DNA of 64,000 nt from Clostridia bacterium (GCA_017428085.1 JAFRRP010000023.1:29160-93159), one strand, 5' to 3'; counted from the first letter of the stretch, positions 32,578 through 41,762 are shown. The notes: generated from the sequence alone by a model not told the origin. Made by a program: numbers and translations.

Positions 32578-34659
32578 TTATTCTGATTGTTTATCAGACC
32601 GTAGTTCCGCCGCCTTGCGCAGCAGCGCGTCCCGGTCGTTGGGCAGGCGGCCTTCGGTCACTTCGGTCAAAAGGGCGGAAAGGACCGCGCCGACCTGCCG
32701 GCCGTCCGCGCCGAGCGCCGTGATATCGCCGCCGCCCACAGCCAGCTCTTTCAAGGAAAGGCACTCGCCCCCGTGGGTGACCGCCGCCACCGCTTTGGCA
32801 AGGTTTTCGTCTTCCGGCACTCCCATGGCGCGGCGGAACGCCAGCAGCGCCGCCAGCCGTTCCGGGCCCTTTTCCCCGGCCAAGCGCTTCCCCTCGCCCG
32901 CGGAACGGAACGCCCGGTCCGCGTTCTCCAGAAGAAAGCGCACGCTGACGCGGAATTTGTTGTCGGTACGGAGTCTCCGGCAGGCCTGCTCCGCCGCCTC
33001 CGCGGGCAGCCCGTACAGCAGCGAGGCGAACCGCGCCGGGTCGTCCGCGCCGTTTTTCACGCAGCGGGCGCTGCGGGCGTAATCCGCAGCCGACAGCGCC
33101 GCCGTTTCCGGCAGCACGGTCCCGATCACGGGCCGGTAGCGCAGCAGGACCTTTTCCGCGTTTTGCCCCGCCAGCAGCTTTTTCAGCTCCGTGAACACGC
33201 GCTCCGCGGAGATGTTGTCGAGCCGGTCCCGCAGGGCCAGCAGGGCCTGTCCGGTGGCTTCCTCTATCGAGAAATCCAGCACGGAAGCGAACCGCAGCGC
33301 CCGCATGATCCGCAGCGCGTCCTCGGTAAAGCGCCGTTCCGGGTCGCCCACGCAGCGGACGATCCTCTTTTTCAGGTCCTCGCGGCCGCCGAAATCGTCC
33401 ACAAACCCGTGGATGGGCGAATACGCCATGGCGTTGACCGTGAAATCCCGCCGGGACACGTCCGCGTGGATATCACGCGTAAAGGAAACGCTCTCAGGAC
33501 GGCGGCTGTCCCGGTACGCGCCGTCGCAGCGGAAGGTGGTCAGTTCCAGATTGTGCCCCTCGGAGACCACGGTCACGGTGCCGTGCTGCAGGCCGGTCTC
33601 AATGATCCGCCAGCCCGCAAAGCAGCGCTCCGTCTCCTCCGGAGAGGAAGCGACGGCGATATCGTAGTCGCCGGGGACCTGCCCCCGCAGCCAGTCGCGC
33701 ACGCAGCCGCCCACCAGATACGCCGCGAAGCCGTTTTGTTCCAGCGTATCCAGCGCCGCCCGCACGTAACCGGGGATGTTCATTTCGTCCGCGCCGTAGT
33801 GTTTGATGCTGTTCATAACGTCCTTTTTGTCGGCGCTCCACAGGGGAGCGGCCAGCGTTTTTTTGTCGCCGTCGCCCGTCAGCCGGTGGACGGCCATATG
33901 CTCCGGCAGCAATGGCAGCAACTCCGACAGGATCGAAAGATATTCTTCTTTCGTCAGCGTTCTGACCTCGCCGCGCCGCCAGTATTCGTAAAGATCAGCG
34001 TCCTTCAGCACGTGCAGCAGGTGGATCTTGATCCCGTCGCCGCCCGCGGCGACGATCGCCCGGACGGTATTTTTCATGTCGTCGAGGGTTTCGCCGGGGA
34101 GGCCGACGATCATGTGCGTGACCACGTACAGCCCCGCCGCCTTCAGCCGCCGCACCGCGTCGAAGTAGACCTCGTTATCGTACCCCCGCCGGATGAAGCG
34201 CACGGACTCCGGCTTCGTGGTCTGCAGCCCCAGCTCCACCCAGACGGGCTTGACCGCGTTCAGTTCCCGCAGAAGCGCGATCTTGTCGTCCTCCAGACAG
34301 TCGGGCCGGGTGGCGACCGCCAGCACGTCGATATCATCCCGGGCGATCACGGGGACAAACAGCGCCCGCAGCCGCGCCACCGGGGCGTAGGTGTTGGTGA
34401 AGCTCTGAAAATAGGCGATATAGCCGTCGCCGTCGCGGTGCTTGTCCGCCACGCGCCGTTTGGCCGCCTCGATCTGCGCGTCAAGGTCCGGCCCGCTTTC
34501 GGCGAACTCCCCCGCCCCCGCCCGGGAACAGAAAACGCACCCCCGCGCGCCGAGGGTCCCGTCCCGATTGGGGCAGGTAAAGCCGCCGTCCAGCGAAAGG
34601 CGGTACAGTTTTTTGCCGAATTTTTCGAGACAATAATCGTTGAGGGAGTAGTATTTCAT
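32578..34659 (-). CDS. Fusion of radical SAM protein (TIGR01212/YhcC type) and CCA tRNA nucleotidyltransferase
   Basis: 693 residues in one frame. Residues 1-~290 are a TIGR01212-type radical SAM protein: GGFTCPNRDG, CVFC (a Cx10Cx2C cluster motif typical of this family), and the TRPDCLEDDK and ELGLQTT blocks. Residues 293-693 begin MNIPGYV, like a free-standing CCA enzyme, and contain GGCVRDWLRG, the DYDIA metal motif, RRDFTVNAMAY and TEDALRIMRALRF. The second half adds or repairs the tRNA 3' CCA end. The join occurs before the ~15-residue tail expected of the first family. No ribosome site precedes the internal ATG at 33783, though ATGA occurs there in another frame, so a lost base could have fused two overlapping genes. 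Confidence 0.85.
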   Translation of the reverse strand: MKYYSLNDYCLEKFGKKLYRLSLDGGFTCPNRDGTLGARGCVFCSRAGAGEFAESGPDLDAQIEAAKRRVADKHRDGDGYIAYFQSFTNTYAPVARLRALFVPVIARDDIDVLAVATRPDCLEDDKIALLRELNAVKPVWVELGLQTTKPESVRFIRRGYDNEVYFDAVRRLKAAGLYVVTHMIVGLPGETLDDMKNTVRAIVAAGGDGIKIHLLHVLKDADLYEYWRRGEVRTLTKEEYLSILSELLPLLPEHMAVHRLTGDGDKKTLAAPLWSADKKDVMNSIKHYGADEMNIPGYVRAALDTLEQNGFAAYLVGGCVRDWLRGQVPGDYDIAVASSPEETERCFAGWRIIETGLQHGTVTVVSEGHNLELTTFRCDGAYRDSRRPESVSFTRDIHADVSRRDFTVNAMAYSPIHGFVDDFGGREDLKKRIVRCVGDPERRFTEDALRIMRALRFASVLDFSIEEATGQALLALRDRLDNISAERVFTELKKLLAGQNAEKVLLRYRPVIGTVLPETAALSAADYARSARCVKNGADDPARFASLLYGLPAEAAEQACRRLRTDNKFRVSVRFLLENADRAFRSAGEGKRLAGEKGPERLAALLAFRRAMGVPEDENLAKAVAAVTHGGECLSLKELAVGGGDITALGADGRQVGAVLSALLTEVTEGRLPNDRDALLRKAAELRSDKQSE

Positions 34660-34661
34660 AT

Positions 34662-34784
34662 AGTCGTAAGTCGTGAGTCGTAAGAAAAAGTTGTTTTCGC
34701 AAAAATCGAAATAGATTGATCGTATCGAAATATACAGGACTGCCCGAAGGACTTCTTACGACTCACGACTTGCGACTTACGACT
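34662..34784. repeat. Heptamer array locus H3 (AGTCGTA-type units, inverted pair)
   Basis: Left arm AGTCGTA, AGTCGTG, AGTCGTA, AG (34662-34684); right arm the inverse of AGTCGTA, AGTCGCA, AGTCGTG, AGTCGTA, AG (34755-34784); 70 bp between. The left arm is identical to that of H4 at 51069. The right arm encodes the last codons and the TAA stop of spoIID. An adjacent TATTGTCG / CGACAATA hairpin lies inside the spoIID 3' end. Confidence 0.85.
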
Positions 34785-35760
34785 GTATTGTCGGGCTCCG
34801 CTCGACAATACTCGTTCCCGGATAATAATGCGCGATGATCTCCCGCCAGGTCATGCCCTGCCGGGCGTAGTAGTCCGCGCCGTACTGGGACATGCCCACG
34901 CCGTGGCCGTAGCCCTTGACGTCAAAGGTGAAGCTGCCGCCGTCGCAGGTCAGGGTGATCGCGGCGGACTGCAGCCCGAAGATCCGGCGCAGCTCCTGCC
35001 CCGAAAAGGTCTTTCCGGCGATCTCGACCGTCAGCAGCGTGCCCGCGTCGGAGTATGCCGCGTCCCCCAGCCAGTCCTCCGGCGCGTCGTCGGTATCCAG
35101 CCCCAGCTTCGCCTTGAACTCTTTGGCGTTCACCGTCAGGGAGGACCGGTATTTGGCCGATACGCTGTCGCCCTCGCTTTCCACGCTGACCAGATACGGC
35201 ATGCCGGAACCCCACACGTTTTCGGCGCTCTCGGTCCGGCCCGGGCTGATGGCGTGGAAGGCCGCCGCCACGGGCTCGTCCTCATAGACGATCTCGTACC
35301 CGATCACCTCGTCCACCGCGCGGCAGATCTTTTCATAGTTCGCGTCATAATCGTCGCCCCAACGGCGCCGCATCTCCTCTTCGGTCCAAAAGGCCTGATA
35401 GGAGGCGGGATCGTCGGAGAGCTGCGCGCCATCCGCCAGCTCCCGCTTGGGGTGCTTTTGCTGGTACAGCGTATAAGTCAGCGAAGCCAGCGCCTGCGCG
35501 CACAATGCGTCGTGCTCAAACGAAACAGGCATCTCCGCCGCCGTGACGCCGACGACGTAATCCCGCAAAGACAGCGTGACCGTTTTGCCGCTGCCGGAAA
35601 GGTAAACGCGTACCGTATCCGGTTCCGTCCGCGTTTCCTGCGCGGGTACGGAGGTGGGGACGGCGACGCTTTCCCGCGGGGGAACGGCCTTTTTCATACA
35701 CAGGGGGATCAGCAGCGTGCCCAGCGTGACGCACAGCCATTTTACGACGAGTTTTTTCAT
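34777..35760 (-). CDS. spoIID: Stage II sporulation protein D, peptidoglycan lytic transglycosylase
   Basis: 327 residues. N-terminal signal anchor (~5-25), then the SpoIID domain: LRDYVVGVTAAEMPVSFE (catalytic Glu expected in AAEMP), LCAQALASLTYTL, the HAISPGRTESAENVWG segment and the GYGHGVGMSQYGA signature near the C-terminus, all diagnostic. It degrades septal peptidoglycan during forespore engulfment, so the organism is probably a spore former. The last residues (VERSPTIQS) are encoded by repeat sequence and are not conserved. Weak ribosome site. The upstream minus-strand CATATTT and CGTATACTG could be a sigma-E-type promoter, expected for spoIID, but this is tentative. Confidence 0.95.
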   Translation of the reverse strand: MKKLVVKWLCVTLGTLLIPLCMKKAVPPRESVAVPTSVPAQETRTEPDTVRVYLSGSGKTVTLSLRDYVVGVTAAEMPVSFEHDALCAQALASLTYTLYQQKHPKRELADGAQLSDDPASYQAFWTEEEMRRRWGDDYDANYEKICRAVDEVIGYEIVYEDEPVAAAFHAISPGRTESAENVWGSGMPYLVSVESEGDSVSAKYRSSLTVNAKEFKAKLGLDTDDAPEDWLGDAAYSDAGTLLTVEIAGKTFSGQELRRIFGLQSAAITLTCDGGSFTFDVKGYGHGVGMSQYGADYYARQGMTWREIIAHYYPGTSIVERSPTIQS

Positions 35761-36005
35761 ACCATCACCGGTCTTTTTGATCGGTACAGTATACGGCCCG
35801 TCCGCCGGAAATATGTCCGCCGTTCACTATATGCTATAATATGGTAATAATGGTTACTGTCCCTTGTTTGCCGTTCGGCATTTTTTGTTTATACTTATTC
35901 AATGATTTGTTTACAATCTGTTCATTATTATTCATTTTTATCAAAAAAGAGGCGAAAAAACGGAGAAAAAAACGGTTTTTTTATGACTTTTTGCGTCGTT
36001 TTCTG

Positions 36006-36037
36006 TTGACTTTTTTCCCATTTTCTGTTACTATAAT
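36006..36037 (+). promoter_or_regulatory. Promoter of the AbrB-type gene
   Basis: TTGACT (36006-36011) followed at 17 bp by TACTAT, which overlaps a perfect TATAAT at 36032-36037. The flanking 35840-36005 region is strongly AT-rich. Confidence 0.65.
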
Positions 36038-36072
36038 CCCGGCGTAGAAATATGAAAGGGGCAAGAAGCGAT

Positions 36073-36327
36073 ATGAAAGCAACCGGTATTGTCAGAAGAT
36101 TCGATGAGAACGGCAGATTCGTGCTGCCTATGGAGCTGCGCAAAAAGATGGGGCTGACCACGACAGAAGACGCGCTTGAAATTTTCGTGGAAGGCGATAC
36201 GATCATTCTGAAGAAGTACGAGCCCTCCTGCGTGTTCTGTCAGAGCATGGACAACCTTGTGACCTACAAGGACAAAAAAATCTGCAAAAAATGCGCGGAA
36301 AAAATCAATGTTCTTTTTGAGGACTGA
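36073..36327 (+). CDS. AbrB/SpoVT-family transition-state regulator with C-terminal Cys cluster
   Basis: 84 residues. Residues 1-~50 are a swapped-hairpin AbrB domain (MKATGIVRRFDENGRFVLPMELRKKMG in two pieces, then EIFVEGDTIILKKY). The C-terminus has CVFC and CKKC, a zinc-ribbon-like pair seen in many clostridial AbrB paralogues. It binds DNA as a dimer or tetramer and usually controls the switch between growth and sporulation. The ATG at 36073 is chosen over one 7 codons earlier because only it has AAAGGGG upstream. Followed by an intrinsic terminator. Confidence 0.9.
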   Translation: MKATGIVRRFDENGRFVLPMELRKKMGLTTTEDALEIFVEGDTIILKKYEPSCVFCQSMDNLVTYKDKKICKKCAEKINVLFED

Positions 36328-36359
36328 TCGGTCCTGTCGTCAAAAGTTTCTGAAAGAAG

Positions 36360-36398
36360 AAGGATTCTTGAACTGCTGCGTTCAAGGACCCTTTTTTT
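36360..36398 (+). terminator. Terminator of the AbrB-type gene
   Basis: Imperfect stem: CTTGAA / TTCAAG inner pair and AAGG / CCTT outer pair around a CTGCTGCG loop, then a T7 run (36392-36398). Confidence 0.75.
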
Positions 36399-36405
36399 AA
36401 GTTTA

Positions 36406-37230
36406 TTACGGCATGTAAGGGTCGTCATCCGCCGGGTAATCGGCGGGCATGATGAACGGCCGCATATAATTGATGGTAAAGTCGATCCCCCACTGTCCCC
36501 TGGCGCCGCGCCAGAGGTGGGAGTGCGGCTCGATGGACAGCATGCCGTCGTAGCCGCCGGCGTACAGGATGGACATCACCGCGCGCCAGTTCAGGTCGTC
36601 CAGCCCAACGGGCGGGTCGTCCACCGACTCCCCTGCGATCATCATGGTGCCCTTGAGATGGAAGTGGTACACCCGGCTCACCCAGTCGTGCAGCTCCTTG
36701 TAGCAGTCCGTTCCGCGGTGGACGCTGTGGGAGGGGTCGTATTTGATACCCAGCTCCGGCAGCGCGCCCATCACCACGCTCCACGCCTTTTCGCACCACA
36801 CGAAATTGGCCCAGTCGCAGTTGTAGACGGCGATCTTCACGTTTTTGCCTTTGGCGTAGTCGATCAGCCTGCCGAAATAGTCGATGGCGATCTGACAGTT
36901 CTCATAATAGGTCTTGCCCTCCGTATAGTTGCAGCCGCAGTTGAACACCGGGCAGCCCACGAAGGAAGCCAGATCGATCAGGTTTTTGTCGTGCTGCAGG
37001 GCTTCGGGGATGATCGCACCGTCGTCGTCGATCCTCCTCATGCCCCAGCGGCCGATGGAGCCCACCGCCACGCCGTACTTTTCGGAGTTGGCTTTGATCT
37101 CCTCCTTCTGCGCCAGCACCTCGGCGGAATCGTAGTTGTGGTTGATACAGAATTCCACCGCGTCCAGCCCCTTGGCTTTGACCGCCCTGAAATGGCCCTC
37201 CTGCCAGCCGTTGATGATACCCAGTTTCAT
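36406..37230 (-). CDS. Sugar phosphate isomerase/epimerase family (xylose-isomerase-like TIM barrel)
   Basis: 274 residues. TIM barrel of the AP-endonuclease-2/IolE/xylose-isomerase-like family. The metal and substrate pattern is visible: AVEFCINHN near the start, FNCGCNYTEG, VYNCDW, IKYDPSHSV (metal His), YHFHLKGT (metal His) and MLSIEPHSHLW near the end (metal Glu). Such enzymes isomerise or epimerise sugars, inositol intermediates or ketoses in the cytosol; exact activity unknown. ATG at 37230 after AAGGGG. TTGACA-17-TAAGAT promoter upstream, divergent from the channel gene. Confidence 0.85.
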   Translation of the reverse strand: MKLGIINGWQEGHFRAVKAKGLDAVEFCINHNYDSAEVLAQKEEIKANSEKYGVAVGSIGRWGMRRIDDDGAIIPEALQHDKNLIDLASFVGCPVFNCGCNYTEGKTYYENCQIAIDYFGRLIDYAKGKNVKIAVYNCDWANFVWCEKAWSVVMGALPELGIKYDPSHSVHRGTDCYKELHDWVSRVYHFHLKGTMMIAGESVDDPPVGLDDLNWRAVMSILYAGGYDGMLSIEPHSHLWRGARGQWGIDFTINYMRPFIMPADYPADDDPYMP

Positions 37231-37253
37231 CGTCTTTTCCCCTTTCTTTTTTC

Positions 37254-37275
37254 TTAAAGCAACACCGCACAAATG
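37254..37275. repeat. Half-site of the TTAAGGCAAC palindrome family
   Basis: TTAAAGCAACACCGCACAAAT lies in the leader of the isomerase gene. It matches 14 of 15 bases of the left arm of the palindrome at 56831. No inverse partner is seen nearby. Confidence 0.45.
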
Positions 37276-37295
37276 CTGCCGCCGGATTTAATTCC

Positions 37296-37324
37296 ATCTT
37301 ATAACGAAACGCGGCGGATGTCAA
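37296..37324 (-). promoter_or_regulatory. Promoter of the sugar isomerase gene
   Basis: Minus strand TTGACA (37319-37324), 17-bp spacer, TAAGAT (37296-37301). Confidence 0.75.
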
Positions 37325-37343
37325 CAAAAAACAGAAAAGATGA

Positions 37344-37372
37344 TTGCAACGTCCCACGTTGTATGATATAGT
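37344..37372 (+). promoter_or_regulatory. Promoter of the channel gene with a palindrome in its spacer
   Basis: TTGCAA (37344-37349), 17-bp spacer, TATAGT (37367-37372). The perfect palindrome CAACGT-CCC-ACGTTG (37348-37362) sits between the two boxes, where a repressor would bind. Confidence 0.7.
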
Positions 37373-37398
37373 AAAAACAGAATAAGGGAGGCGATACC

Positions 37399-39213
37399 AT
37401 GAAGAAACACACCTTCGCGGAACGGTTCCGCTACCGTTTCGACAACGTGATGGCCAGGGGCAACATCAGCATGGTCAAGCTGCTGGTGCTGTGTACGCTT
37501 GTCGCGGTCGTTCTGATCGCGGCAGCGGTCCATTTTCTGACGCCCGCGGAGGACCGTGACTTCGCCGGTTCCTTCTGGGACGCGCTTGCCTCCACCGTCA
37601 ACGCGTGGATGCCCTATTCGGAGGACGGCAACCTTGCCTATATCCTGCTGACCGCGCTGGCCGCCGTCACCGGGCTGCTGTTCACCAGCATCCTGATCGG
37701 TATCATCACCGCCGCGGTGGAAGAAAAGGTCACAGGTCTGAAGGAGGGCAGCTCCGTGGTGCTGGAAAGCGGCCACACCGTGGTGCTGGGCTTTACCCCC
37801 GGCGAATACACGCTGATCGAGCAGCTGGCCGCGACGGCGCAGGGCAAAAAGATGTGTATCGTGGTGGCGGGCGACCGGCCGAAAAGCGAGATGGAGGACG
37901 GCATCCGGGACAACGTGGACCTGCCGAAAAACGTGCGCGTGATCTGCCGCTGCGTGGACGCGGGCGATATCGCCTCGCTGTCGGTCTGCTCCATCCCGGA
38001 CTGCAAGACCGTCGTGATCAATCAGCCCAACGACATCGATACCGTCAAAGCGACGCTGGCGGCCCATAAGATCCTTTCGGAAAGCGGACGGGACGACGTG
38101 AGGATCGTTTCCAACGTATCCGCCGCCTCCTTCCTGCTGCCCCGCGGCATCGCCGCCTCCATGCATCTGATCAACCTGTCCGTCAGCGACGTGATCGCCC
38201 GGGTGATCGCCCATTCCTGCACCGAAACGGGCATCGCAAAAGCCTACGCGGACCTGTTCGACATCAAGGGCGGGCGGCTGCAGATCCTTTCCTTCCCCGC
38301 GCTGGCGGGCAAGACCTTCGGCGGCGCGGTGCGCGTCATGGACGGCGCGGTGCCCGTCGGCGTGATCGCCGGGGGCCGCGTGCTGCTGAACCCGCCGGAG
38401 GATCGCGTCATGGAAAAAAACGACGACCTGATCTGCTGGGCGGACGACAAGGAGATCACCTTTGCGAAAGATACGTTCGCAGAGATGGAATTACCCGCAG
38501 GACCCGCAGCCCCCGCCGAGGAAAAAACCGTAGTGATCGGGGACGACCCGGCGCTGGAAACGCTGCTGCGGGAGCTGCCGGAGCAGCACAATCTGGTCAC
38601 GGCGGCGCATATCCCGGAGGAGCGCCGCGCCTCATTGCTGGCGCTGGCGGAACAGCAGCCGGACGTGACGCTGACCTTCTTTGACGGCGATACGGAGGAC
38701 CCGGACGAACTGAAACGCCTGCTTTCGGACGCGCAGCACGTGGTGGTGCTTGCCAACGAGTCGGACGACGCCGACAACGCCGACATGATCAATATCCTGC
38801 GATATATCAAAATCACGGACTTCAAACGCCGGGAGGAGCTTTCCTTCTCCGTCACGGTGGAGCTGCGCAGCGAAAAGCACGTGCAGCTGACCGGCAGCGA
38901 CAGCGCCGTGGACCTGATCGTCGCGCCGCATCTGGTCTCCATGTTCCTGGCGCAGCTGGCCGAACGGCCGGAGCTGGCGGGCGTGTTCCGCGAGCTGCTG
39001 TCCAACGAGGGCAGCGAGCTGCACCTGAAGCCGGCCGCCCTGCTGGGCGAGGGAAAAACCGTGACCTGCGGCGCACTGCGGGCCGCGCTGCTGCGCCGCC
39101 GGATGCTGCTGCTGGGCTACATGGAGGGGGACGCCACCGTGCTGAACCCGGCGCTGAACGATACCGTATCGACCGACGAGATCGACAAGCTGGTAGTCAT
39201 CAGTGAAACATGA
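37399..39213 (+). CDS. CASTOR/POLLUX-related ion channel protein with RCK-like domains
   Basis: 604 residues. Two transmembrane helices (~25-48 and ~75-100) flank a short pore-like segment, followed by a large cytoplasmic part with repeated Rossmann/RCK-like units (VVLGFTPGEYTLIEQL ~128, and a second unit from ~375). The blocks EEKVTGLKEGSSVVLESGHTVVLG and later ASMHLINLSVSDVIARV match the CASTOR/POLLUX/SYM8 ion-channel family (PF06241), known in plants as nuclear cation channels, with bacterial members of poorly known function. Probably a tetrameric cation channel gated by cytosolic ligands. GGGAGG ribosome site. The beta-helix gene starts 28 bp after its stop, suggesting co-transcription. 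Confidence 0.85.
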   Translation: MKKHTFAERFRYRFDNVMARGNISMVKLLVLCTLVAVVLIAAAVHFLTPAEDRDFAGSFWDALASTVNAWMPYSEDGNLAYILLTALAAVTGLLFTSILIGIITAAVEEKVTGLKEGSSVVLESGHTVVLGFTPGEYTLIEQLAATAQGKKMCIVVAGDRPKSEMEDGIRDNVDLPKNVRVICRCVDAGDIASLSVCSIPDCKTVVINQPNDIDTVKATLAAHKILSESGRDDVRIVSNVSAASFLLPRGIAASMHLINLSVSDVIARVIAHSCTETGIAKAYADLFDIKGGRLQILSFPALAGKTFGGAVRVMDGAVPVGVIAGGRVLLNPPEDRVMEKNDDLICWADDKEITFAKDTFAEMELPAGPAAPAEEKTVVIGDDPALETLLRELPEQHNLVTAAHIPEERRASLLALAEQQPDVTLTFFDGDTEDPDELKRLLSDAQHVVVLANESDDADNADMINILRYIKITDFKRREELSFSVTVELRSEKHVQLTGSDSAVDLIVAPHLVSMFLAQLAERPELAGVFRELLSNEGSELHLKPAALLGEGKTVTCGALRAALLRRRMLLLGYMEGDATVLNPALNDTVSTDEIDKLVVISET

Positions 39214-39241
39214 CCGTATCTGCCGTAAAGGAGGAACGACA

Positions 39242-41713
39242 ATGAAACGGAACGATTCCCGAATACCGCGCCGTCTGGCGGCGCTGTCGGCGGCCGCCGT
39301 GCTGCTCGTGCTGTCCGCGCCCGTCGCGTATGCGCTGGACTGCTCCGGCAAGCCCTCATCCATGGACATGAGCACGTGGGAAAACGTGCTGCGCGCACTG
39401 TATCTGTTCGCGGGGGCGGGTTTCTTTACGGCGGTGGTCGCCGCGCTGAAAACGGGAAAGCTCGGCGGGATCAAAAACGCCTTCGCCGTGCTGCTGGCGC
39501 TGGTATCGGCCGCCGCGCCCGCGCTGGACAAGGCGGACAGCATCTACACGGACCGTCATCCCTTTGTCGCGGCTTCCCCGGCGGCAAATAACGAATACGC
39601 CTGCGACGCCGGCGGCCTTGCCGACGACGCGGACTTTTACGTCTCCCCGGAGGGAGACGACGCGAACGACGGCAGCTTCGCCCATCCGTTCCGCACGCCG
39701 GAACGCGCCCGGGACGCGGTGCGCGCGCTGGACAGATCCGGCAAAAGCGGCGTCACGGTTGCGCTGCTGGCGGGCGAATACCGGATAAACGGACTGACCT
39801 TTACCGCCGCCGATTCCGGCACGGCGGAATGCCCTGTCACGTGGCGCGCCTACGGCGACGGCGAGGCGGTCTTCAACGGCGGCGTTTCCCTTTCCCCCGG
39901 CTGCTTCACAAAGCTGACCGACGCCGCGCAGGCCGCACGGCTGCACGGCGACGCGAAAAGCAAGGTGCTGGTCGCGGATCTGTTCGCGCTTGGCCTGACG
40001 AAAGAGGACTACGGCAAGATCTATACCATCGGCACCTATCACACCGCGGGCATATACAGCGGCGACTATACGGGGCCCATCTACAGCGAGCTGTTCGTCA
40101 ACGACAACCGCTGCCGGCTGGCCCGCTACCCCGACGAGGGCTTTTTGTACACCGGCGAGGTGACCGCCGTCAACGGCGGGCGCTTCCTGACAGACGGTTC
40201 CGCCAACCCCGCCTGGGGCGCGGAGCCCGATCCCATGGGCGAGACCTTCCGCGTGGACGAAGCCCTCGCCGCGCGCATCGCGGGCTGGCAAACCTTCGAC
40301 GACGTGTGGATGATGGGCTTCTGGAAATACGACTGGGCGGACGGCTCCACCCTGATCGGCGGGTTCGCCCCCGCCTCCCGCGAGCTGACCATGCGCTTCG
40401 CCAGCTTCTACGGCGCCAAAGAGAACGCGCCCTACTGGTTTTTCAACGTGTTCGAGGAATTGGACAGCCCCGGCGAATGGTACCTGGACCGGGACAACGG
40501 CCTGCTGTACCTGTACCCGCCGGAGGATTTTGACACGGCTGCCGTCGATATGTCCCTCTCCACCGCGCCCGTCGTCACGGCAAACGGCGTTTCGTACCTG
40601 ACCTTTGAAAACATCACGCTGAAGGGCACCCGCGGCAACGGGATGCAGCTTTCCGGCGACCATATCGTCGTGCGGGGCTGTACGGTCAAAAACACGGCGG
40701 GCACGGCGATCATTGCCGACGGCGCGGAAAACCTTGTGACCGACTGTGAGATCGCCCGTACCGGCCGGGGCGGGATCTATCTTTCCGGCGGCGATACGGC
40801 GACGCTTACCCCCGGCAACAACCGGGCGGTGAACAACCTGATCCACGACTGGAGCGAGATCTACCGGACTTACCAGCCGGGCGTGTCGCTGTACGGCGTG
40901 GGCAACGTGTGCGAGCACAATGAGTTTTACAACTCCCCGCATGAGGCCATCACCTACGGCGGCAACGACCACCGCATCGCCTATAACCGCATCGGCCGCG
41001 TGTGCCTGACCTCCAGCGACGCGGGAGCCATCTACGCGGGCAGAAGCTGGACCAGCTACGGCAACGAGATACTGTATAACTGCATTTACGATCTCGGTTC
41101 CGGCGACTACACCCCCTGCGGCATCTATATGGACGACGCCCTGTCCGGCCAGAAGATCTACGGCAACCTGCTGGTGAATATCCCCGGTTACGCCCTGCAC
41201 CTGGGCGGCGGCCGTGATCTGGACGTGCGCAACAATGTGATCGTCTCCGGCGGGCAACGGGGGATCTCCTACGACCAGCGGGCCTACGACGGCGTCTACG
41301 GCGGCTGGTTCGCGGAGCATTCCGGGCCGGACGGGAACATGTGGGCGGACCTGCGCAATTCCCCGTGGAAAACGGAAACGTGGCAGAACGCGTATCCGGC
41401 CATGGCGGCGATCAGCGACGATTTCAACAACCCGGACGACCCCGCCTTCGCGGCCAACCCGGCGGGCAGCGTGGTGGCGGACAACCTGTTCGTCACCGGC
41501 AGACGGACGCTTGGCGAGATCAGCGAAAGGGCGCTGGCCTACAGCGACTTCCACGGCAACTCCCTGTTCCGCAGAGAGCAGCTCCGCGACCTGTTCGCCG
41601 ATCCCGCCAACGGCGATTACACCCTGCGGGAAGACGCGCCGGTCTTCACCTTCGCGCCGCATTTCGAGCCCCTGCCCGTTTCGCAGATGGGAAGGCAGTC
41701 GGGACAGTTCTGA
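39242..41713 (+). CDS. Secreted/membrane right-handed beta-helix protein (GH141-like)
   Basis: 823 residues. Residues 1-30 look like a signal peptide (to AYALD). A further hydrophobic region (~55-95) may be two membrane helices, unusual for a secreted enzyme. From ~130 the YVSPEGDDANDGSFAHPFRT block opens the beta-helix, typical of GH141/pectate-lyase-fold proteins, with later SDAGAIYAGRSWTSYGNEI and GIYMDDALSG blocks holding likely catalytic Asp/Glu residues. Probably acts on a complex plant glycan; GH141 members include fucosidase and xylanase activities. AAAGGAGG ribosome site. Tightly linked to the upstream channel gene, a pairing with no obvious explanation. Confidence 0.75.
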   Translation: MKRNDSRIPRRLAALSAAAVLLVLSAPVAYALDCSGKPSSMDMSTWENVLRALYLFAGAGFFTAVVAALKTGKLGGIKNAFAVLLALVSAAAPALDKADSIYTDRHPFVAASPAANNEYACDAGGLADDADFYVSPEGDDANDGSFAHPFRTPERARDAVRALDRSGKSGVTVALLAGEYRINGLTFTAADSGTAECPVTWRAYGDGEAVFNGGVSLSPGCFTKLTDAAQAARLHGDAKSKVLVADLFALGLTKEDYGKIYTIGTYHTAGIYSGDYTGPIYSELFVNDNRCRLARYPDEGFLYTGEVTAVNGGRFLTDGSANPAWGAEPDPMGETFRVDEALAARIAGWQTFDDVWMMGFWKYDWADGSTLIGGFAPASRELTMRFASFYGAKENAPYWFFNVFEELDSPGEWYLDRDNGLLYLYPPEDFDTAAVDMSLSTAPVVTANGVSYLTFENITLKGTRGNGMQLSGDHIVVRGCTVKNTAGTAIIADGAENLVTDCEIARTGRGGIYLSGGDTATLTPGNNRAVNNLIHDWSEIYRTYQPGVSLYGVGNVCEHNEFYNSPHEAITYGGNDHRIAYNRIGRVCLTSSDAGAIYAGRSWTSYGNEILYNCIYDLGSGDYTPCGIYMDDALSGQKIYGNLLVNIPGYALHLGGGRDLDVRNNVIVSGGQRGISYDQRAYDGVYGGWFAEHSGPDGNMWADLRNSPWKTETWQNAYPAMAAISDDFNNPDDPAFAANPAGSVVADNLFVTGRRTLGEISERALAYSDFHGNSLFRREQLRDLFADPANGDYTLREDAPVFTFAPHFEPLPVSQMGRQSGQF

Positions 41714-41721
41714 ATGAGATA

Positions 41722-41762
41722 CGGCAAGGCTCCCTGAACCGATGGTTCGGGGAGCCTTGCCG
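41722..41762. terminator. Long hairpin between convergent genes
   Basis: Arms of 19 bp with one mismatch (CGGCAAGGCTCCC plus GAACC and the inverse) around GAT. No good T-run on either side, but very stable and placed between two stop codons. Confidence 0.7.
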
